NCBI GenBank assembly: GCA_964480725.1
Contig: CAYZQO010000018.1
Coordinates: 1-64,000 of the forward strand
Source: JAFGBI01 sp964480725
GTDB taxonomy: Bacteria; Myxococcota_A; Polyangia; Polyangiales; Polyangiaceae
Direction of reading: 5' to 3'
Length of the DNA: 64,000 bases
Shown here piece by piece: positions 1-8,945 of the stretch. The notes beneath the pieces were generated by a model that saw nothing but the letters and a program-made list of their open reading frames with translations, was not told where the DNA came from and did not search any database. The position numbers and the translations under genes are program-made. Position 1 is the first letter of the stretch. The number at the start of each line of letters is the position of its first letter.

Positions 1-75
1 GCGGGTGGCACCGTCCCCGGCGCGGGTGGCACCGTCCCCGGCGCGGGTGGCACCGTCCCCGGCGCGGGTGGCACC
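1..75 (+). repeat. 21-bp tandem repeat inside the endoglucanase linker
   Basis: A 21-bp unit encoding AGGTVPG is present in three near-identical copies plus a partial copy, and probably continues upstream of the window. The next 230 bases hold more diverged units built on GGCGGCACC/CCCACCGGC. The repeats are in frame and encode the flexible linker, so they are coding repeats that can expand or contract by slippage. They are not a CRISPR. Confidence 0.85.
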
Positions 76-1236
76 GCGGGCAGTGGAGGCTTTTCGCCCA
101 CTGGCGGCACGGCGGACAGCGGCGGCACCTCACCCACCGGCGGCTTCGCCCCCACCGGCGGCACCGCGGGCAGCGGTGGCCTCGCGCCCACCGGCGGCTT
201 CGCCCCCACCGGCGGCACGGCGGACAGCGGCGGCACCTCACCCACCGGCGGCACCTCACCCACCGGCGGCTTCGCCCCCACCGGCGGCACCGCGGGCAGC
301 GGCGGCTTCGCGCCCACCGGCGGCACCGCCAGCTGCACCGACATCGTCCCGCCTGGGAACGAGAGCTGCGCGCAAGCGATGGAGTGGGGCTGGTGCGAAG
401 CTCAGTGGCTCCTCGACGCCGACTACTGCGCGCAGTCCTGTGGGCGGTGCAGCGGCGCCGCGGGTGGCAGCCCCGGCTCCGGCGGCACCAACCCCGGCTC
501 CGGCGGCACCAACCCCGGCTCCGGCGGGACCCCTCCCACCGGCGGCACCAACCCCGGCTCCGGCGGCTCCGGCCAGACCCTGCCCGACCTGCAGGGGGGC
601 CAGAACGGCTTCGCGACGCGCTACTGGGACTGCTGCAAGCCGAGCTGCGGCTGGACCTCGAACGCGAGCAACCCCGTCGACAGCTGCGACATCAACGACC
701 GGAACATCGGCGTCAACGACGGGGACCGGAACGGCTGCGAGGGCGGGACCGCCTTCACCTGTCACAGCTGGGCGCCCTGGGCGCTTAGCGACAAGCTGTC
801 CTACGGGTTCGCGGCGTTCAACGGCGCGCAGTGCGGCAGCTGCTTCCAGGTGCGGTTCTCGGGGTCGAGCAGCCGCGGCACGCCCACGCCGGGAATCGAC
901 GGCAAGCAGATGGTGGTCCAGGTGACCAACATCGGCGGCATCGAGGGAAACCAGTTCGACCTCCTCATCCCGGGCGGGGGCGTGGGGGCGATGAACGGCT
1001 GCTCGACCCAGTGGGGGACCAACGATCTCGGCGTCCAGTACGGCGGCTTCCGGTCGACCTGCGGCGCGAACGCGGGCTGCATCCGCAACATGTGCCAGAA
1101 CGCCTTCGGCGACTCCCCCGAGCTCATGGCGGGCTGTGACTGGTACATCGACTGGCTGCAGATGGCCGATAACCCCGACATCCGCTACGCGCCCATCGAC
1201 TGCCCGGCGGAGATCCGGGCGGTGTCGGGCGGGTAA
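1..1236 (+). CDS. Secreted endoglucanase, glycoside hydrolase family 45 (5' truncated by window edge)
   Basis: The frame is open from the first base and ends in TAA at 1234-1236, so the N-terminus and any signal peptide lie outside the window. Residues 1 to about 110 are a low-complexity Gly/Thr/Ser/Pro linker made of repeats such as AGGTVPG and APTGGT. A compact Cys-rich module follows (codons around 330-460), with a spacing ending in YCAQSCGRC that resembles ShK-like toxin or wall-binding folds. A second linker of PGSGGTN units comes next, then the catalytic domain. The family 45 signature ATRYWDCCKPSC is present, with Asp210 (window numbering) as the likely first catalytic acid. The later motif FDLLIPGGGVG carries Asp320, the expected second acid. 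The enzyme should cut beta-1,4-glucan outside the cell by inversion. GH45 is best known from fungi and invertebrates, so transfer is possible. Family call firm; substrate inferred. Confidence 0.88.
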   Translation, partial: AGGTVPGAGGTVPGAGGTVPGAGGTAGSGGFSPTGGTADSGGTSPTGGFAPTGGTAGSGGLAPTGGFAPTGGTADSGGTSPTGGTSPTGGFAPTGGTAGSGGFAPTGGTASCTDIVPPGNESCAQAMEWGWCEAQWLLDADYCAQSCGRCSGAAGGSPGSGGTNPGSGGTNPGSGGTPPTGGTNPGSGGSGQTLPDLQGGQNGFATRYWDCCKPSCGWTSNASNPVDSCDINDRNIGVNDGDRNGCEGGTAFTCHSWAPWALSDKLSYGFAAFNGAQCGSCFQVRFSGSSSRGTPTPGIDGKQMVVQVTNIGGIEGNQFDLLIPGGGVGAMNGCSTQWGTNDLGVQYGGFRSTCGANAGCIRNMCQNAFGDSPELMAGCDWYIDWLQMADNPDIRYAPIDCPAEIRAVSGG

Positions 1237-1263
1237 CAGCGGCGCGCCGAAGAGCCCGCACGC

Positions 1264-2676
1264 TCAGCGCGCGAGGAGGGCCTGGAGACGCTCGAGCACG
1301 TCCGCCTCCGCCCGCACGCGCAGCCGTACCGCGACATCACCGTAGTCCTGCGCGACCACCTCCGCCGACTCGTGGATGGTGTGGACGAGCCCGGCGCGCG
1401 CGTAGGGCACCGTGAGGTCGGCCTCGACGGCGTGGCTCGCGAAGAACTCAAGGATGGCGCGGCGCACGGTCGCGACCCCCTCCGGGTCCTTGGCGGAGAT
1501 GAGGAGCGCACCCGGGTGCGCCGCCGCAAGCTCGGCCTGCTCCTCGATGCCCAGGCGGTCGGACTTGTTCAGGACGAGCAGGCACGGCACTTCCCCGGCG
1601 CCGATCTCGCCCAGCACGGTGCGCGTGATCCTCGCCTGCTCTTCGCGCGCCGGATCGGCCGCGTCCACCAGGTGCAGGAGCAGTGAGGCGGCGCGGGCCT
1701 CGTCGAGGGTCGACCGGAAGGAGGCGACGAGATCGTGCGGGAGGCGCTTGATGAACCCCACCGTGTCACTCACCAGGACGCGGGGACGCGTCTCGGGGTG
1801 GAGCGCCCGCACGGTGGTGTCGAGCGTGGCGAAGAGTTGGTCCGCAACCAGCACGGAGCTGCCGGTCAGCGCCCGCATCAGCGATGACTTGCCGGCGTTG
1901 GTGTAGCCGACGAGGACCACCGAGCGGGACGACCGGCGCAGTGCGCGACGCGTGGCGCGGTCGCGCTGGATGCTCTCGAGCTCCGCCCGGAGCTCGGCGA
2001 CGCGGTCCCGGATCCGACGCCGATCGAGCTCGAGCTCGGTGTCGCCGGCGCCGCGGCCCTGCTGGCGCTCACCGCTGCTCCGTCCCGTTTCCCGAAGGCG
2101 CGGCGCCACGTAGGCGAGTCGCGCGATCTCCACCTCGAGCCGCGCCTCCCGCGAGTGGGCGTGGCGGTGGAAGATCTCCACGATCACCCCCGTGCGATCG
2201 GTGACCCTGACCCCCGTCGCGCGCTCGAGGTTACGCGCCTGACTGGGGGTAATCTCGGAGTCGGCGACCACGACGGTCGCGCGGCGCTCCGGCGGGACCT
2301 CCGGTAGCTCGCCCCCATCGACCGCGTCGACCTCCGCCGCATCCGTGTCCTCGTCACCTGCGCGCGCCACCTCCTCCTCGGCGACGGCACGCTCCGCGCT
2401 CCATCGCTCTCGGGCGCGGTGCGGCCGCGCGGGGACCCGGGGCGCCACGACCCCATCGCCGCCGGTCCAGCGCGCCAGCTCGGCGAGCTTCCCCGCGCCG
2501 AGCACCGCGCCGTGATCGGGGGCGCCACGCCGTTGGGAAACGGTAGCGACCACCTCGTACCCGAGCGTCTTCACCAGGCGCGCGAGCTCGGCGAGATCCG
2601 CCGCATGCTCCGCATCGGTCACGGTCGGCGGCTGAACGGAAACCAGGACTGCGCGCTCACGAAGGGGGACCGACAT
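1264..2676 (-). CDS. hflX: GTPase HflX
   Basis: This 470-residue protein is an HflX-family ribosome-associated GTPase. It acts in the cytoplasm on the 50S subunit and rescues stalled or heat-damaged ribosomes. The N-terminal HflX domain (about residues 1-210) has the expected pattern ending in glycine-rich GAVLGAGKLAEL and EIFHRHAHSREARLEVEIA. A helical linker leads to the G domain with P-loop GYTNAGKSS, G3 DTVGF and G4 NKSD. There is an Asp/Glu/Ala-rich insertion around residues 100-140. The length is slightly above the roughly 430 residues usual for the family. It starts at an ATG with no obvious Shine-Dalgarno sequence and ends close behind the convergent endoglucanase gene. Family call firm. 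Confidence 0.95.
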   Translation of the reverse strand: MSVPLRERAVLVSVQPPTVTDAEHAADLAELARLVKTLGYEVVATVSQRRGAPDHGAVLGAGKLAELARWTGGDGVVAPRVPARPHRARERWSAERAVAEEEVARAGDEDTDAAEVDAVDGGELPEVPPERRATVVVADSEITPSQARNLERATGVRVTDRTGVIVEIFHRHAHSREARLEVEIARLAYVAPRLRETGRSSGERQQGRGAGDTELELDRRRIRDRVAELRAELESIQRDRATRRALRRSSRSVVLVGYTNAGKSSLMRALTGSSVLVADQLFATLDTTVRALHPETRPRVLVSDTVGFIKRLPHDLVASFRSTLDEARAASLLLHLVDAADPAREEQARITRTVLGEIGAGEVPCLLVLNKSDRLGIEEQAELAAAHPGALLISAKDPEGVATVRRAILEFFASHAVEADLTVPYARAGLVHTIHESAEVVAQDYGDVAVRLRVRAEADVLERLQALLAR

Positions 2677-2729
2677 CGGGAGCCGGAAGGGTGACTCGCC
2701 GCCTGGGTCCCGGCAAGCTCAGACCGCTT

Positions 2730-2762
2730 CCCGAGCGCGGCCGGGAGGCCACCGCGCTCGGG
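2730..2762 (-). terminator. GC-rich perfect hairpin between the fibro-slime gene and hflX
   Basis: CCCGAGCGCGG at 2730-2740 pairs perfectly with CCGCGCTCGGG at 2752-2762 across an 11-base loop. It lies 22 bases beyond the stop of the minus-strand DUF4215/fibro-slime gene and ahead of hflX. No T-run follows, so it may be a weak intrinsic terminator or a transcript-stabilising stem. Confidence 0.5.
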
Positions 2763-2784
2763 CTTGCTCGCACGCTCCGGAGGA

Positions 2785-5118
2785 TCAGCGAACGTTCAGC
2801 GTGCAGATGTCCGTGCAGGAGCTACTCGGACCGGCGTCGTCGCAGGCCTCGCCGTAAGCCGAGTCGATGTTGCCGTCGCCGCAGAAGTGGGCCGGGATGC
2901 AGCCGGTCGAGCAGGCCCCCACGTCGGTCGTGGTGTAGACCGCCCCGTTGTCACGCCCGGCGTCGCAGAGCTCGGGACCGTTCGGCACGCCGTCCCCGCA
3001 GAACGGACCGAACTTGCACTCGGTCGTGCAGCCGCCGTAGAGATCGTTCTGGTTGGCCGGGCCGTCGTCGCACTCCTCGCCGGCCGCGCGCACCCCGTCG
3101 CCGCAGGTGGGCCGGCAGGCGGAGTGGTTGGTGGGGAACCCGGTGAGCGTGAGCTGGTAGTTCGACTCACGCGGGTGCTGGTCGGCGTGGAAGACCGCGA
3201 TCTCGTAGATCCGCCCCTCCTCCAGCCCGAAGGTGGTGCCGTTGATGTTGACCGACCCTTCCAGGCGCTCGTGGGTTCCGCCGAGGTCGAGGGCGAGCTG
3301 TCCGTTGACGAACACCCACACGTCGTCGTCGCCGAAGAACGCGAGCGTCCCGCCCGCGCCGCCATAGCGGAACAGGTAGCGGACCTCGGTGGTGAAGTAG
3401 AAGTTCCGGAGCATCCCGGTGATCTCGCCCGTGTCGAACGGCAGCGCCCCGCCCTCGCCCGGGTCGCAGGTGCCATAGTTGACGTCCGGATCCCACTGCG
3501 ACTGGACGGGGCAGCTCTTGCCCGCGCAGCACTCCTGCTCGAGCCCGCTCTCCCAGTACGGCCAGATGTTGCAGGTCTTGTCCCGCGGCTGGTCCTCGAG
3601 GGGGAAGAAGCCGCTCGACAGCGTGGCGGAGCGCTCGTTGTCGCAGAAGGCGTGGATGTCGTCGTTGACCGTATCCCCGCCGCTGCTGCTGAACTGGAAC
3701 TGCCCGCCCGCAATGGCCTCGAGCTCGATCGTGCCCCGAACCGCAGTGCTGTAGCTCGAGTCCGAATACCACTGGGCAAACGTCTCGGGGCTGTGCATGA
3801 CGGGAACGTTCAGCACGCTGTCGAAGCCGACGCGGTAGCGCGTCGAGCCGTCCCCCTCGACGGTGCAGGCTTGCCCGTTGGCCGAGGTGATGATGTCCCG
3901 AGCGTCCCAGTCCGTGAAGCGGCACTCGCACATGCCGTTCTTCTGCGGGTTGAACTGGGGCTTGCCCTGGGCGTCGAGCGTGGGCAGGACCAGGCCCGTG
4001 CAGAGCTCAGTCGAGTCCGTGCTCGAGCAGTTCGACTCGACCGGATCGGGGTCGCCGGAGGCGTTGGGCACGCAGAGGGTTTCCACGCCATCCACGGAGG
4101 CGCCCATGAAGAAGAAGTCCGGGTGGCCGCCGCTGACGTTCTGGCCGTCGAAGTCGCGGTAGATCACCGGCAGCATGAGGCAGTCGCCGCCCCCCGTGGA
4201 GCAGGGCTCGGTGTCGGGCTCCTCGAGTGTCTCGCAGGTGAAGCCCCCCTCCTGCTGGCAGGCGGCGTCGCAGCCGTCGCCGGGGTTCATGTTGCCGTCG
4301 TCACAGACCTCGCCCGGGTCGATGTTGCCGTCGCCGCAAAAGGTTTGACAGGCGCCGGTCACCCCGCCCGTGCGGCAGTTCGGCTCCAGGGTGCAAGTCT
4401 TGGAGCACCCGGGGTTGGCCGGATCCCCATAGAACAGCCCGTTGTCCGCGCCCTTGTCGCAGGACTCGCCGAGCTCCTGGACCCCGTTGCCGCAGATGGA
4501 CTGGATGCAGGTGCCACTCGAGCAGTCCCAACCCGGCTCGGTGAGGCAGGTGGGCGAGCAGCCGTCGCCCGCTGCGGTGTTCCCGTCCTCGCACGTCTCG
4601 GTGGCCGTGAGGATGCCGTCGCCGCACCAGGGGATGCAGGGGCGCCCGGGCACGCGGCAGAGCCAGCCCGGATCGACCGCGAGGCAGTCCGCGCTGCAGC
4701 CGTCCCCCGGGATAGTGTTCAGATCGTCGCAGGCCTCGGTGGGGGCCAGGATGCCGTCGCCGCAGACGGGCATGTACGAGCAGGGCTGCCCGAAGACGGG
4801 GCAGGACCACTCGGCCTCGATCTGGCAGAGGGCGCTGCAGCCGTCGCCCGCGAGGGCGTTGGCGTCGTCGCAGAGCTCCCCGGGGTCCTGCAGGCCGTTG
4901 CCGCAAGTCTCGGTAACGACGAGGGACACGCCGCCCCCACCGGTCGAGGGCTGGAGCCCGGAACCCCCGCCGCCCCCCGAAACGCCGCCACCAGCACCGG
5001 GCACGGTGCTGCCACCACCGCCGATGGGGTTGGGGCTCGGTCCGCTACTCGCACAACCGACCACACCCAGAATGCCAACCAGAGCCCAAGGGGAAGAAGC
5101 TCGAAGGACGCGCGCCAT
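2785..5118 (-). CDS. Surface lipoprotein with DUF4215 (myxo-disulfide) repeats and a fibro-slime domain
   Basis: The 777-residue protein starts at ATG 5118, chosen because it gives a lipoprotein signal ending VVGC with lipid-bearing Cys22. A Gly/Ser-rich linker (about 25-65) leads to five DUF4215-type repeats (about 72-330) of the form CGDGxxxxxExCDDGNxxxGDGCsxxC. A central region of about 320 residues contains a fibro-slime/PA14-like segment with FFGDDDVWVFVNGQLALDLGG and the following IAVFHADQHPRESNYQL. Three further DUF4215 repeats end the chain. The many paired Cys and acidic loops suggest a disulfide- and calcium-stabilised extracellular protein. Fibro-slime domains are known from Dictyostelium and predatory or gliding bacteria. 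Role (adhesion, matrix or carbohydrate binding) is inferred. Confidence 0.85.
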   Translation of the reverse strand: MARVLRASSPWALVGILGVVGCASSGPSPNPIGGGGSTVPGAGGGVSGGGGGSGLQPSTGGGGVSLVVTETCGNGLQDPGELCDDANALAGDGCSALCQIEAEWSCPVFGQPCSYMPVCGDGILAPTEACDDLNTIPGDGCSADCLAVDPGWLCRVPGRPCIPWCGDGILTATETCEDGNTAAGDGCSPTCLTEPGWDCSSGTCIQSICGNGVQELGESCDKGADNGLFYGDPANPGCSKTCTLEPNCRTGGVTGACQTFCGDGNIDPGEVCDDGNMNPGDGCDAACQQEGGFTCETLEEPDTEPCSTGGGDCLMLPVIYRDFDGQNVSGGHPDFFFMGASVDGVETLCVPNASGDPDPVESNCSSTDSTELCTGLVLPTLDAQGKPQFNPQKNGMCECRFTDWDARDIITSANGQACTVEGDGSTRYRVGFDSVLNVPVMHSPETFAQWYSDSSYSTAVRGTIELEAIAGGQFQFSSSGGDTVNDDIHAFCDNERSATLSSGFFPLEDQPRDKTCNIWPYWESGLEQECCAGKSCPVQSQWDPDVNYGTCDPGEGGALPFDTGEITGMLRNFYFTTEVRYLFRYGGAGGTLAFFGDDDVWVFVNGQLALDLGGTHERLEGSVNINGTTFGLEEGRIYEIAVFHADQHPRESNYQLTLTGFPTNHSACRPTCGDGVRAAGEECDDGPANQNDLYGGCTTECKFGPFCGDGVPNGPELCDAGRDNGAVYTTTDVGACSTGCIPAHFCGDGNIDSAYGEACDDAGPSSSCTDICTLNVR

Positions 5119-5317
5119 GTGCCAATCGTCCTCCGCGCACGCTCCCCGAGCAAGCCGGTTCGGGCGGCCGCCGCGCGCAAGCGTGGATTTTGACCCCGCT
5201 GTTGCAGCGCTTCGCCAATTTCCCACCCGCGACGCAAGCTCGGTCACACTCGTCGCACCCCCCGCCGGCTGGGACCGGACCGAGACGCCGCCCCGAAGCC
5301 CCCGAGCCCGCCGCGGC

Positions 5318-6730
5318 TCAGCCCCCGTCGTCTCGGGGGGGGTTCAGGTAGCGGTCCACCTCGTGGCGAACGTAGGCCAGGCCGCCGCGGCGAACCCCAC
5401 GCAACCGGTTGTTGGCGAGCCAATAGGCCTTCTGGAGCGTCGAGGCCCGCGTGGTCTTCCCGTAGGGCAGGACCCGCAGCATCGACCCGATCTTGGCCAG
5501 TGCCTCCAGGGTGTACCCCATGTCCGCGCGGCTGTGGGCGGCGGTCACGTTGCAGCGCAGGCGCTCGGTCCCCTTGGGCACGCCGGGCGCGACGAAAGGC
5601 ATCATCAGCACGTCCGCGCCGTGAAAGAGGTAGGCGCCGAACTTCATGGTCAGGATCTCGTCATTGAGGAAGATGGGCGTGAGGTGCGTCGTCGCGCCGT
5701 GCGTGTCGAGCCCCACGTCGCGGAGCCCGTCCCGGAAGAAGGCCGCGTTGTCCGCAAGCCGCCGAAAGAGCCCCTGATCCGCCTCCATGATGTCCAGCGC
5801 AGCCAAGGCCGCCTCCACGTTGGCGATGGGCAGCGAGGCCGAGAACACGAACGAGCGCGCGTTCAATTTTAGATAATCGATGAGGGCACGGTCCGCACAG
5901 ACGAAGCCGCCCACCGTGCCGAAGGACTTGGAGAAGGTGCCAACCAAGAGGTCGACCTCGCCCATCACGCCGTGGAGCTCGGCCACGCCACGCCCGGTGG
6001 GGCCGAGAGAACCGAGACCGTGCGCGTCGTCTAGCATGAGCGCCGCACCGTGCTTGCGCGCGACGGTGATGACGTCGGACAGCGGGGTCATGTCCCCGTC
6101 CACACTGTAGAGCCCCTCCGCAACGATGAGCCGCTTCTCGTGCGCCGCCCCCTCGAGCGCCTTGTCGAGCGACGCGAGGTCGTTGTGCTTGAAGAACCGC
6201 ACCTCGAGGTCGGGACACTGACCCTGAGCGACGAGCATCCCGTCGATGATCGAGGCGTGGCAGAGACGATCGAGCACCAGGGTGGTGTCATCGCCGAGGA
6301 ACGACTGCAGGGTCCCCACGAGGGACTGGTAGCCCGTGGTGAAGACGGCGCACGCCTCCTTGCCGGTCCACCGCGCGAGGCGGGCCTCGAGCTCCTCGTG
6401 ACGCACGGTGGTCGCCTGGGGGCGGGCGCTGCCGAGGCCGGTCCCGTAGCGCTGCACGCCCTCCACCGCCCGCTTGATGAGCCGCGGATCCTGGGAGAGC
6501 CCCAGGTAGTCGTTCGACATGAAATTGAGGTAGGTGCCGGAGCCGACCTTCACCCGCGCGCCCACGTTCTCGAAGGAGCGGAAATAGGGGAAGACGCGCT
6601 TCTCCTTGGCCTCCTCGATGCGCTTCAGGAGGGTCGTCGTCTTGTCGTGGAGCCAGGTCATCTTGGAGGGAGTGACTAGCAGACCGCGCGCAACCGCGGA
6701 AGTGTCGCCGTCGCGGCGGGTCCCCGTCAC
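5318..6730 (-). CDS. Alpha-oxoamine synthase family PLP enzyme (AONS/KBL/serine palmitoyltransferase type)
   Basis: This enzyme should condense an acyl thioester with an amino acid and release CO2, as AONS, KBL and SPT do. With the start at GTG 6730 (470 residues) it overlaps the luxC-like stop by four bases, matching the other junctions of this operon, and a GAGGT-like ribosome site precedes it. An alternative ATG at 6661 (447 residues) fits family length better but has no ribosome site. Seen motifs are SNDYLGLSQDP near the N-terminus, CHAS (His158), LDDAHG (Asp235 for the pyridine nitrogen) and GTFSKSFG with PLP-binding Lys268. The C-terminal half has the usual small domain, plus a basic tail of about 50 residues. 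Context with fatty-acyl activation and reduction genes argues against plain biotin synthesis. The exact substrates cannot be read from sequence. Confidence 0.85.
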   Translation of the reverse strand: MTGTRRDGDTSAVARGLLVTPSKMTWLHDKTTTLLKRIEEAKEKRVFPYFRSFENVGARVKVGSGTYLNFMSNDYLGLSQDPRLIKRAVEGVQRYGTGLGSARPQATTVRHEELEARLARWTGKEACAVFTTGYQSLVGTLQSFLGDDTTLVLDRLCHASIIDGMLVAQGQCPDLEVRFFKHNDLASLDKALEGAAHEKRLIVAEGLYSVDGDMTPLSDVITVARKHGAALMLDDAHGLGSLGPTGRGVAELHGVMGEVDLLVGTFSKSFGTVGGFVCADRALIDYLKLNARSFVFSASLPIANVEAALAALDIMEADQGLFRRLADNAAFFRDGLRDVGLDTHGATTHLTPIFLNDEILTMKFGAYLFHGADVLMMPFVAPGVPKGTERLRCNVTAAHSRADMGYTLEALAKIGSMLRVLPYGKTTRASTLQKAYWLANNRLRGVRRGGLAYVRHEVDRYLNPPRDDGG

Positions 6731-7806
6731 AGCACCTCGCCCGCCGGGGGCGGCCGCCGATCGACCGGTCCGTCGAGCTTCGGGCGCTGCATCATGCCGA
6801 CTGGGCTCACGCGCGCCCGCGGCGCCACGGTGCGCACGGCCTCCCACAGCTCCGGTGGCCCCGCGACACCCACGGCCGTGATCGCCGAACCCAAGCGATC
6901 GATGAGCGGCGCTGGGTCGTCGACACGCAGGACGTGCACTACCCGACCGCCCGCCGGGATCACCAGCGGACCTCCGTCCGGATCGACCGAGACGGCCCCG
7001 CGCCCCGCCGGGGCGATCTCCGCCACGAACTGGAGCGTCGTGGTGTACCAGGCCTGCGCGGCGAGCTCGTCGTCCGTCAGGCTACCCCGTGGCACCTCGC
7101 GCTCCAGAGCCGTGAGCTCACGCGCCAGCGCGCCGGCGAAGTCCTGGCTCGCGTCGGCGTCACCGACGAGCAGCGCCAGCCGCGGGCTGAGGCAGCCGCG
7201 CTGGTCGAACGCCACGACGTCGTGGGCCAGCGCCCGCGCCACCGCGCCGAGCGGCCCCGTACCGCCGCGCGCCGGGGCACCGATCACGGCCACGCCCATC
7301 CCATCCCCGTGCGCGTGCAGGACCACCCCGGCCGGCAGCTCGCCGCGCAGAGCGCGGAGCGTGGCGTCGCGGCCGTAGGCCCAGACGTGATCGGACGGCA
7401 GCGGCGCCAGCTCGTCGACCAGGCGAAACGCCCCGCCCGAGGCCTGGTGGAGCAGCGCCGCCATCTCGGGCTCTCGCCGCGAAGCCCGCACCTCCACCTG
7501 GGACGCGGACGAGAGCGCGAGCGCGATGGCGCGATGAGCGGCCACGAAGACGTTGGCCGAGAGCAGCACGTGCGCCCGCGGCGCGGGCGCGACCGCCGCG
7601 TGGAGCGAGCAGAGCTCGGCCGCGGTGGGGTGAGCCTCGAGGCAGTGGGTCAGGGCGTACTCCACGCCGGCGGGAGAGAGCCCGGTCGCCCGGGGCAGCA
7701 CCTCGCGCGCCCGACGCCCGATCGGGTCGTCCGGAGCGGCGATGCGTCGGGCCGCGACGAGGAGCCGCTCGACGCGCGCCTGGCGATCGTCGCCCGGCTC
7801 GCTCAC
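6727..7806 (-). CDS. LuxC-like acyl-CoA/acyl-protein reductase
   Basis: The 359-residue protein belongs to the LuxC acyl-CoA reductase family, related to aldehyde dehydrogenases. LuxC reduces an acyl group carried on its own Cys to a free aldehyde with NADPH. The probable nucleophile is Cys205 in QRGCLSP. The cofactor-binding half shows LLSANVFVAAHRAIALALSSA (residues 81-101), and the C-terminus has the family ending SPVGMMQRPKLDGPVD. The GTG start at 7806 overlaps the luxE-like stop as GTGA, so the two are translationally coupled. It is shorter than marine LuxC (about 480 residues). No luxA or luxB is nearby, so light production is not implied. Family call good; substrate chain length unknown. 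Confidence 0.82.
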   Translation of the reverse strand: MSEPGDDRQARVERLLVAARRIAAPDDPIGRRAREVLPRATGLSPAGVEYALTHCLEAHPTAAELCSLHAAVAPAPRAHVLLSANVFVAAHRAIALALSSASQVEVRASRREPEMAALLHQASGGAFRLVDELAPLPSDHVWAYGRDATLRALRGELPAGVVLHAHGDGMGVAVIGAPARGGTGPLGAVARALAHDVVAFDQRGCLSPRLALLVGDADASQDFAGALARELTALEREVPRGSLTDDELAAQAWYTTTLQFVAEIAPAGRGAVSVDPDGGPLVIPAGGRVVHVLRVDDPAPLIDRLGSAITAVGVAGPPELWEAVRTVAPRARVSPVGMMQRPKLDGPVDRRPPPAGEVL

Positions 7807-8945
7807 GCGCCCCCCGCGCGAGTGAAGTCGACGAGCGACTCCAGGGCCAACGAGCAGCCCCGCGGCGCCGCGCCCTGGCGACGCCCGAGCAGCTCGACGC
7901 CGTCGTCGCGGACGCGCACGACGTCCTCGGTGAGCACCGCGACGGCACTGTCCACGTTCCCGAGGTCCACGAAGCGAGCGAGCCCCGCGGCGCCCGCGGC
8001 GAGCGGGCGGAGCGACACCGGGTCCACGGCGCTCACGACGAGCCAGGGCGGCGGCGCGAAGACGCCGGCGGGGGTGGGCCACCGCGCCCCGGGGAGCGTG
8101 CCCTCGTACAGCTGGCTGGTGAGCTCGGTCATGCCGTACTCGCCCACGACCTGCTCGCGCGGGATGCGGAAGGCAGCGGCGACCGCCGCGCGGAGCCGAC
8201 GCGGGGAGAGCTCCCGCGTCCGGCCCTTGTAGCCCCCGGTGACCATGACCACCGTGCGCCGGGGCGCGGGGAACCGAGCCCCGGCGAGCCCATCGAGCAG
8301 GCCGACCAGCGCGAAAGCGGTGCCGAGGACGAGCAGCGGCTCCTGGCGCTCGTTGGCCAGCAGCGCCGCGCGCCGCAGCCCGGCCACGTCCACCCCCCCG
8401 GGGGACGCGAGCCAGCGGTGGGGGTCGAGGGGCTCGAAGCGGGCGCCGGCGGGATCGCGCCGGAGCGCGCGCCCGTCCCAGCGCTCCATGAACGCCTGCA
8501 TCATGAAGGCGAGCGAGGACGTCGGCGGCGCCGTCGGCGGCGGAGCCAGCGCCACCACCACGCAGGGGCCCGGCCAGGGCGATCGGAGCGCCCCCTCGCC
8601 CGCCGCGAGGGCGAGCGCCCGGTACGTCTCCGTGGTCCGCATCGCGTGCGTCCCGGGTGTGGCCGTCGTGCCGCTGGTCGAGAAGCGGACCGCGTCGGCG
8701 TCCGGCGGGTGCACCGCCACGCGCGCGAGTCGAAATGCATCCGTCGACACCGCCGGGATCGCGTCCACCGTGTCCAGCGCGGCGCCGCGGGCGGCGACCA
8801 GGCGCGCGAAGCCGGGGGAGTAGCGGTGCTGAAACGCGGCGATGTCCACGGCGAGCCGCGAGAAGTCGTCGCCGGCGGCGGGCGTGCCCTGCGCGAAGGC
8901 TCGGACCCGCGCGTGCAGCGCCGTGGACTCGCTCTCCAGGCTCAC
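7803..8945 (-). CDS. LuxE-like acyl-protein synthetase
   Basis: The 380-residue protein resembles LuxE/PaaK-type adenylating enzymes. LuxE activates a fatty acid with ATP and hands the acyl group to the LuxC reductase. The AMP-binding P-loop is RFSTSGTTATPGTH (residues 87-100). A second conserved block is GEYGMTELTSQLYEG, as in the adenylate-forming superfamily. The GTG start at 8945 overlaps the aminotransferase stop by four bases. The next gene is the LuxC-like reductase, so the pair probably works as a fatty acid reductase producing an aldehyde. The C-terminal region is Ala/Gly-rich and ends in the overlap. Membership is clear; the acyl substrate is not. Confidence 0.83.
   Translation of the reverse strand: MSLESESTALHARVRAFAQGTPAAGDDFSRLAVDIAAFQHRYSPGFARLVAARGAALDTVDAIPAVSTDAFRLARVAVHPPDADAVRFSTSGTTATPGTHAMRTTETYRALALAAGEGALRSPWPGPCVVVALAPPPTAPPTSSLAFMMQAFMERWDGRALRRDPAGARFEPLDPHRWLASPGGVDVAGLRRAALLANERQEPLLVLGTAFALVGLLDGLAGARFPAPRRTVVMVTGGYKGRTRELSPRRLRAAVAAAFRIPREQVVGEYGMTELTSQLYEGTLPGARWPTPAGVFAPPPWLVVSAVDPVSLRPLAAGAAGLARFVDLGNVDSAVAVLTEDVVRVRDDGVELLGRRQGAAPRGCSLALESLVDFTRAGGA

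Noticed and set aside
1..300. Possible CRISPR-like tandem array
   Set aside because: Units are short, contiguous and in frame with the endoglucanase; there are no spacers.
2764..5193. Long plus-strand open frame opposite the fibro-slime gene
   Set aside because: It has no recognisable domain, is rich in Arg/Ala/Val from GC bias, and the minus-strand frame shows clear DUF4215 repeats.
6727..8945. Bioluminescence (lux) operon
   Set aside because: LuxC and LuxE homologues are present but luxA and luxB are not; the neighbours are PLP enzymes.
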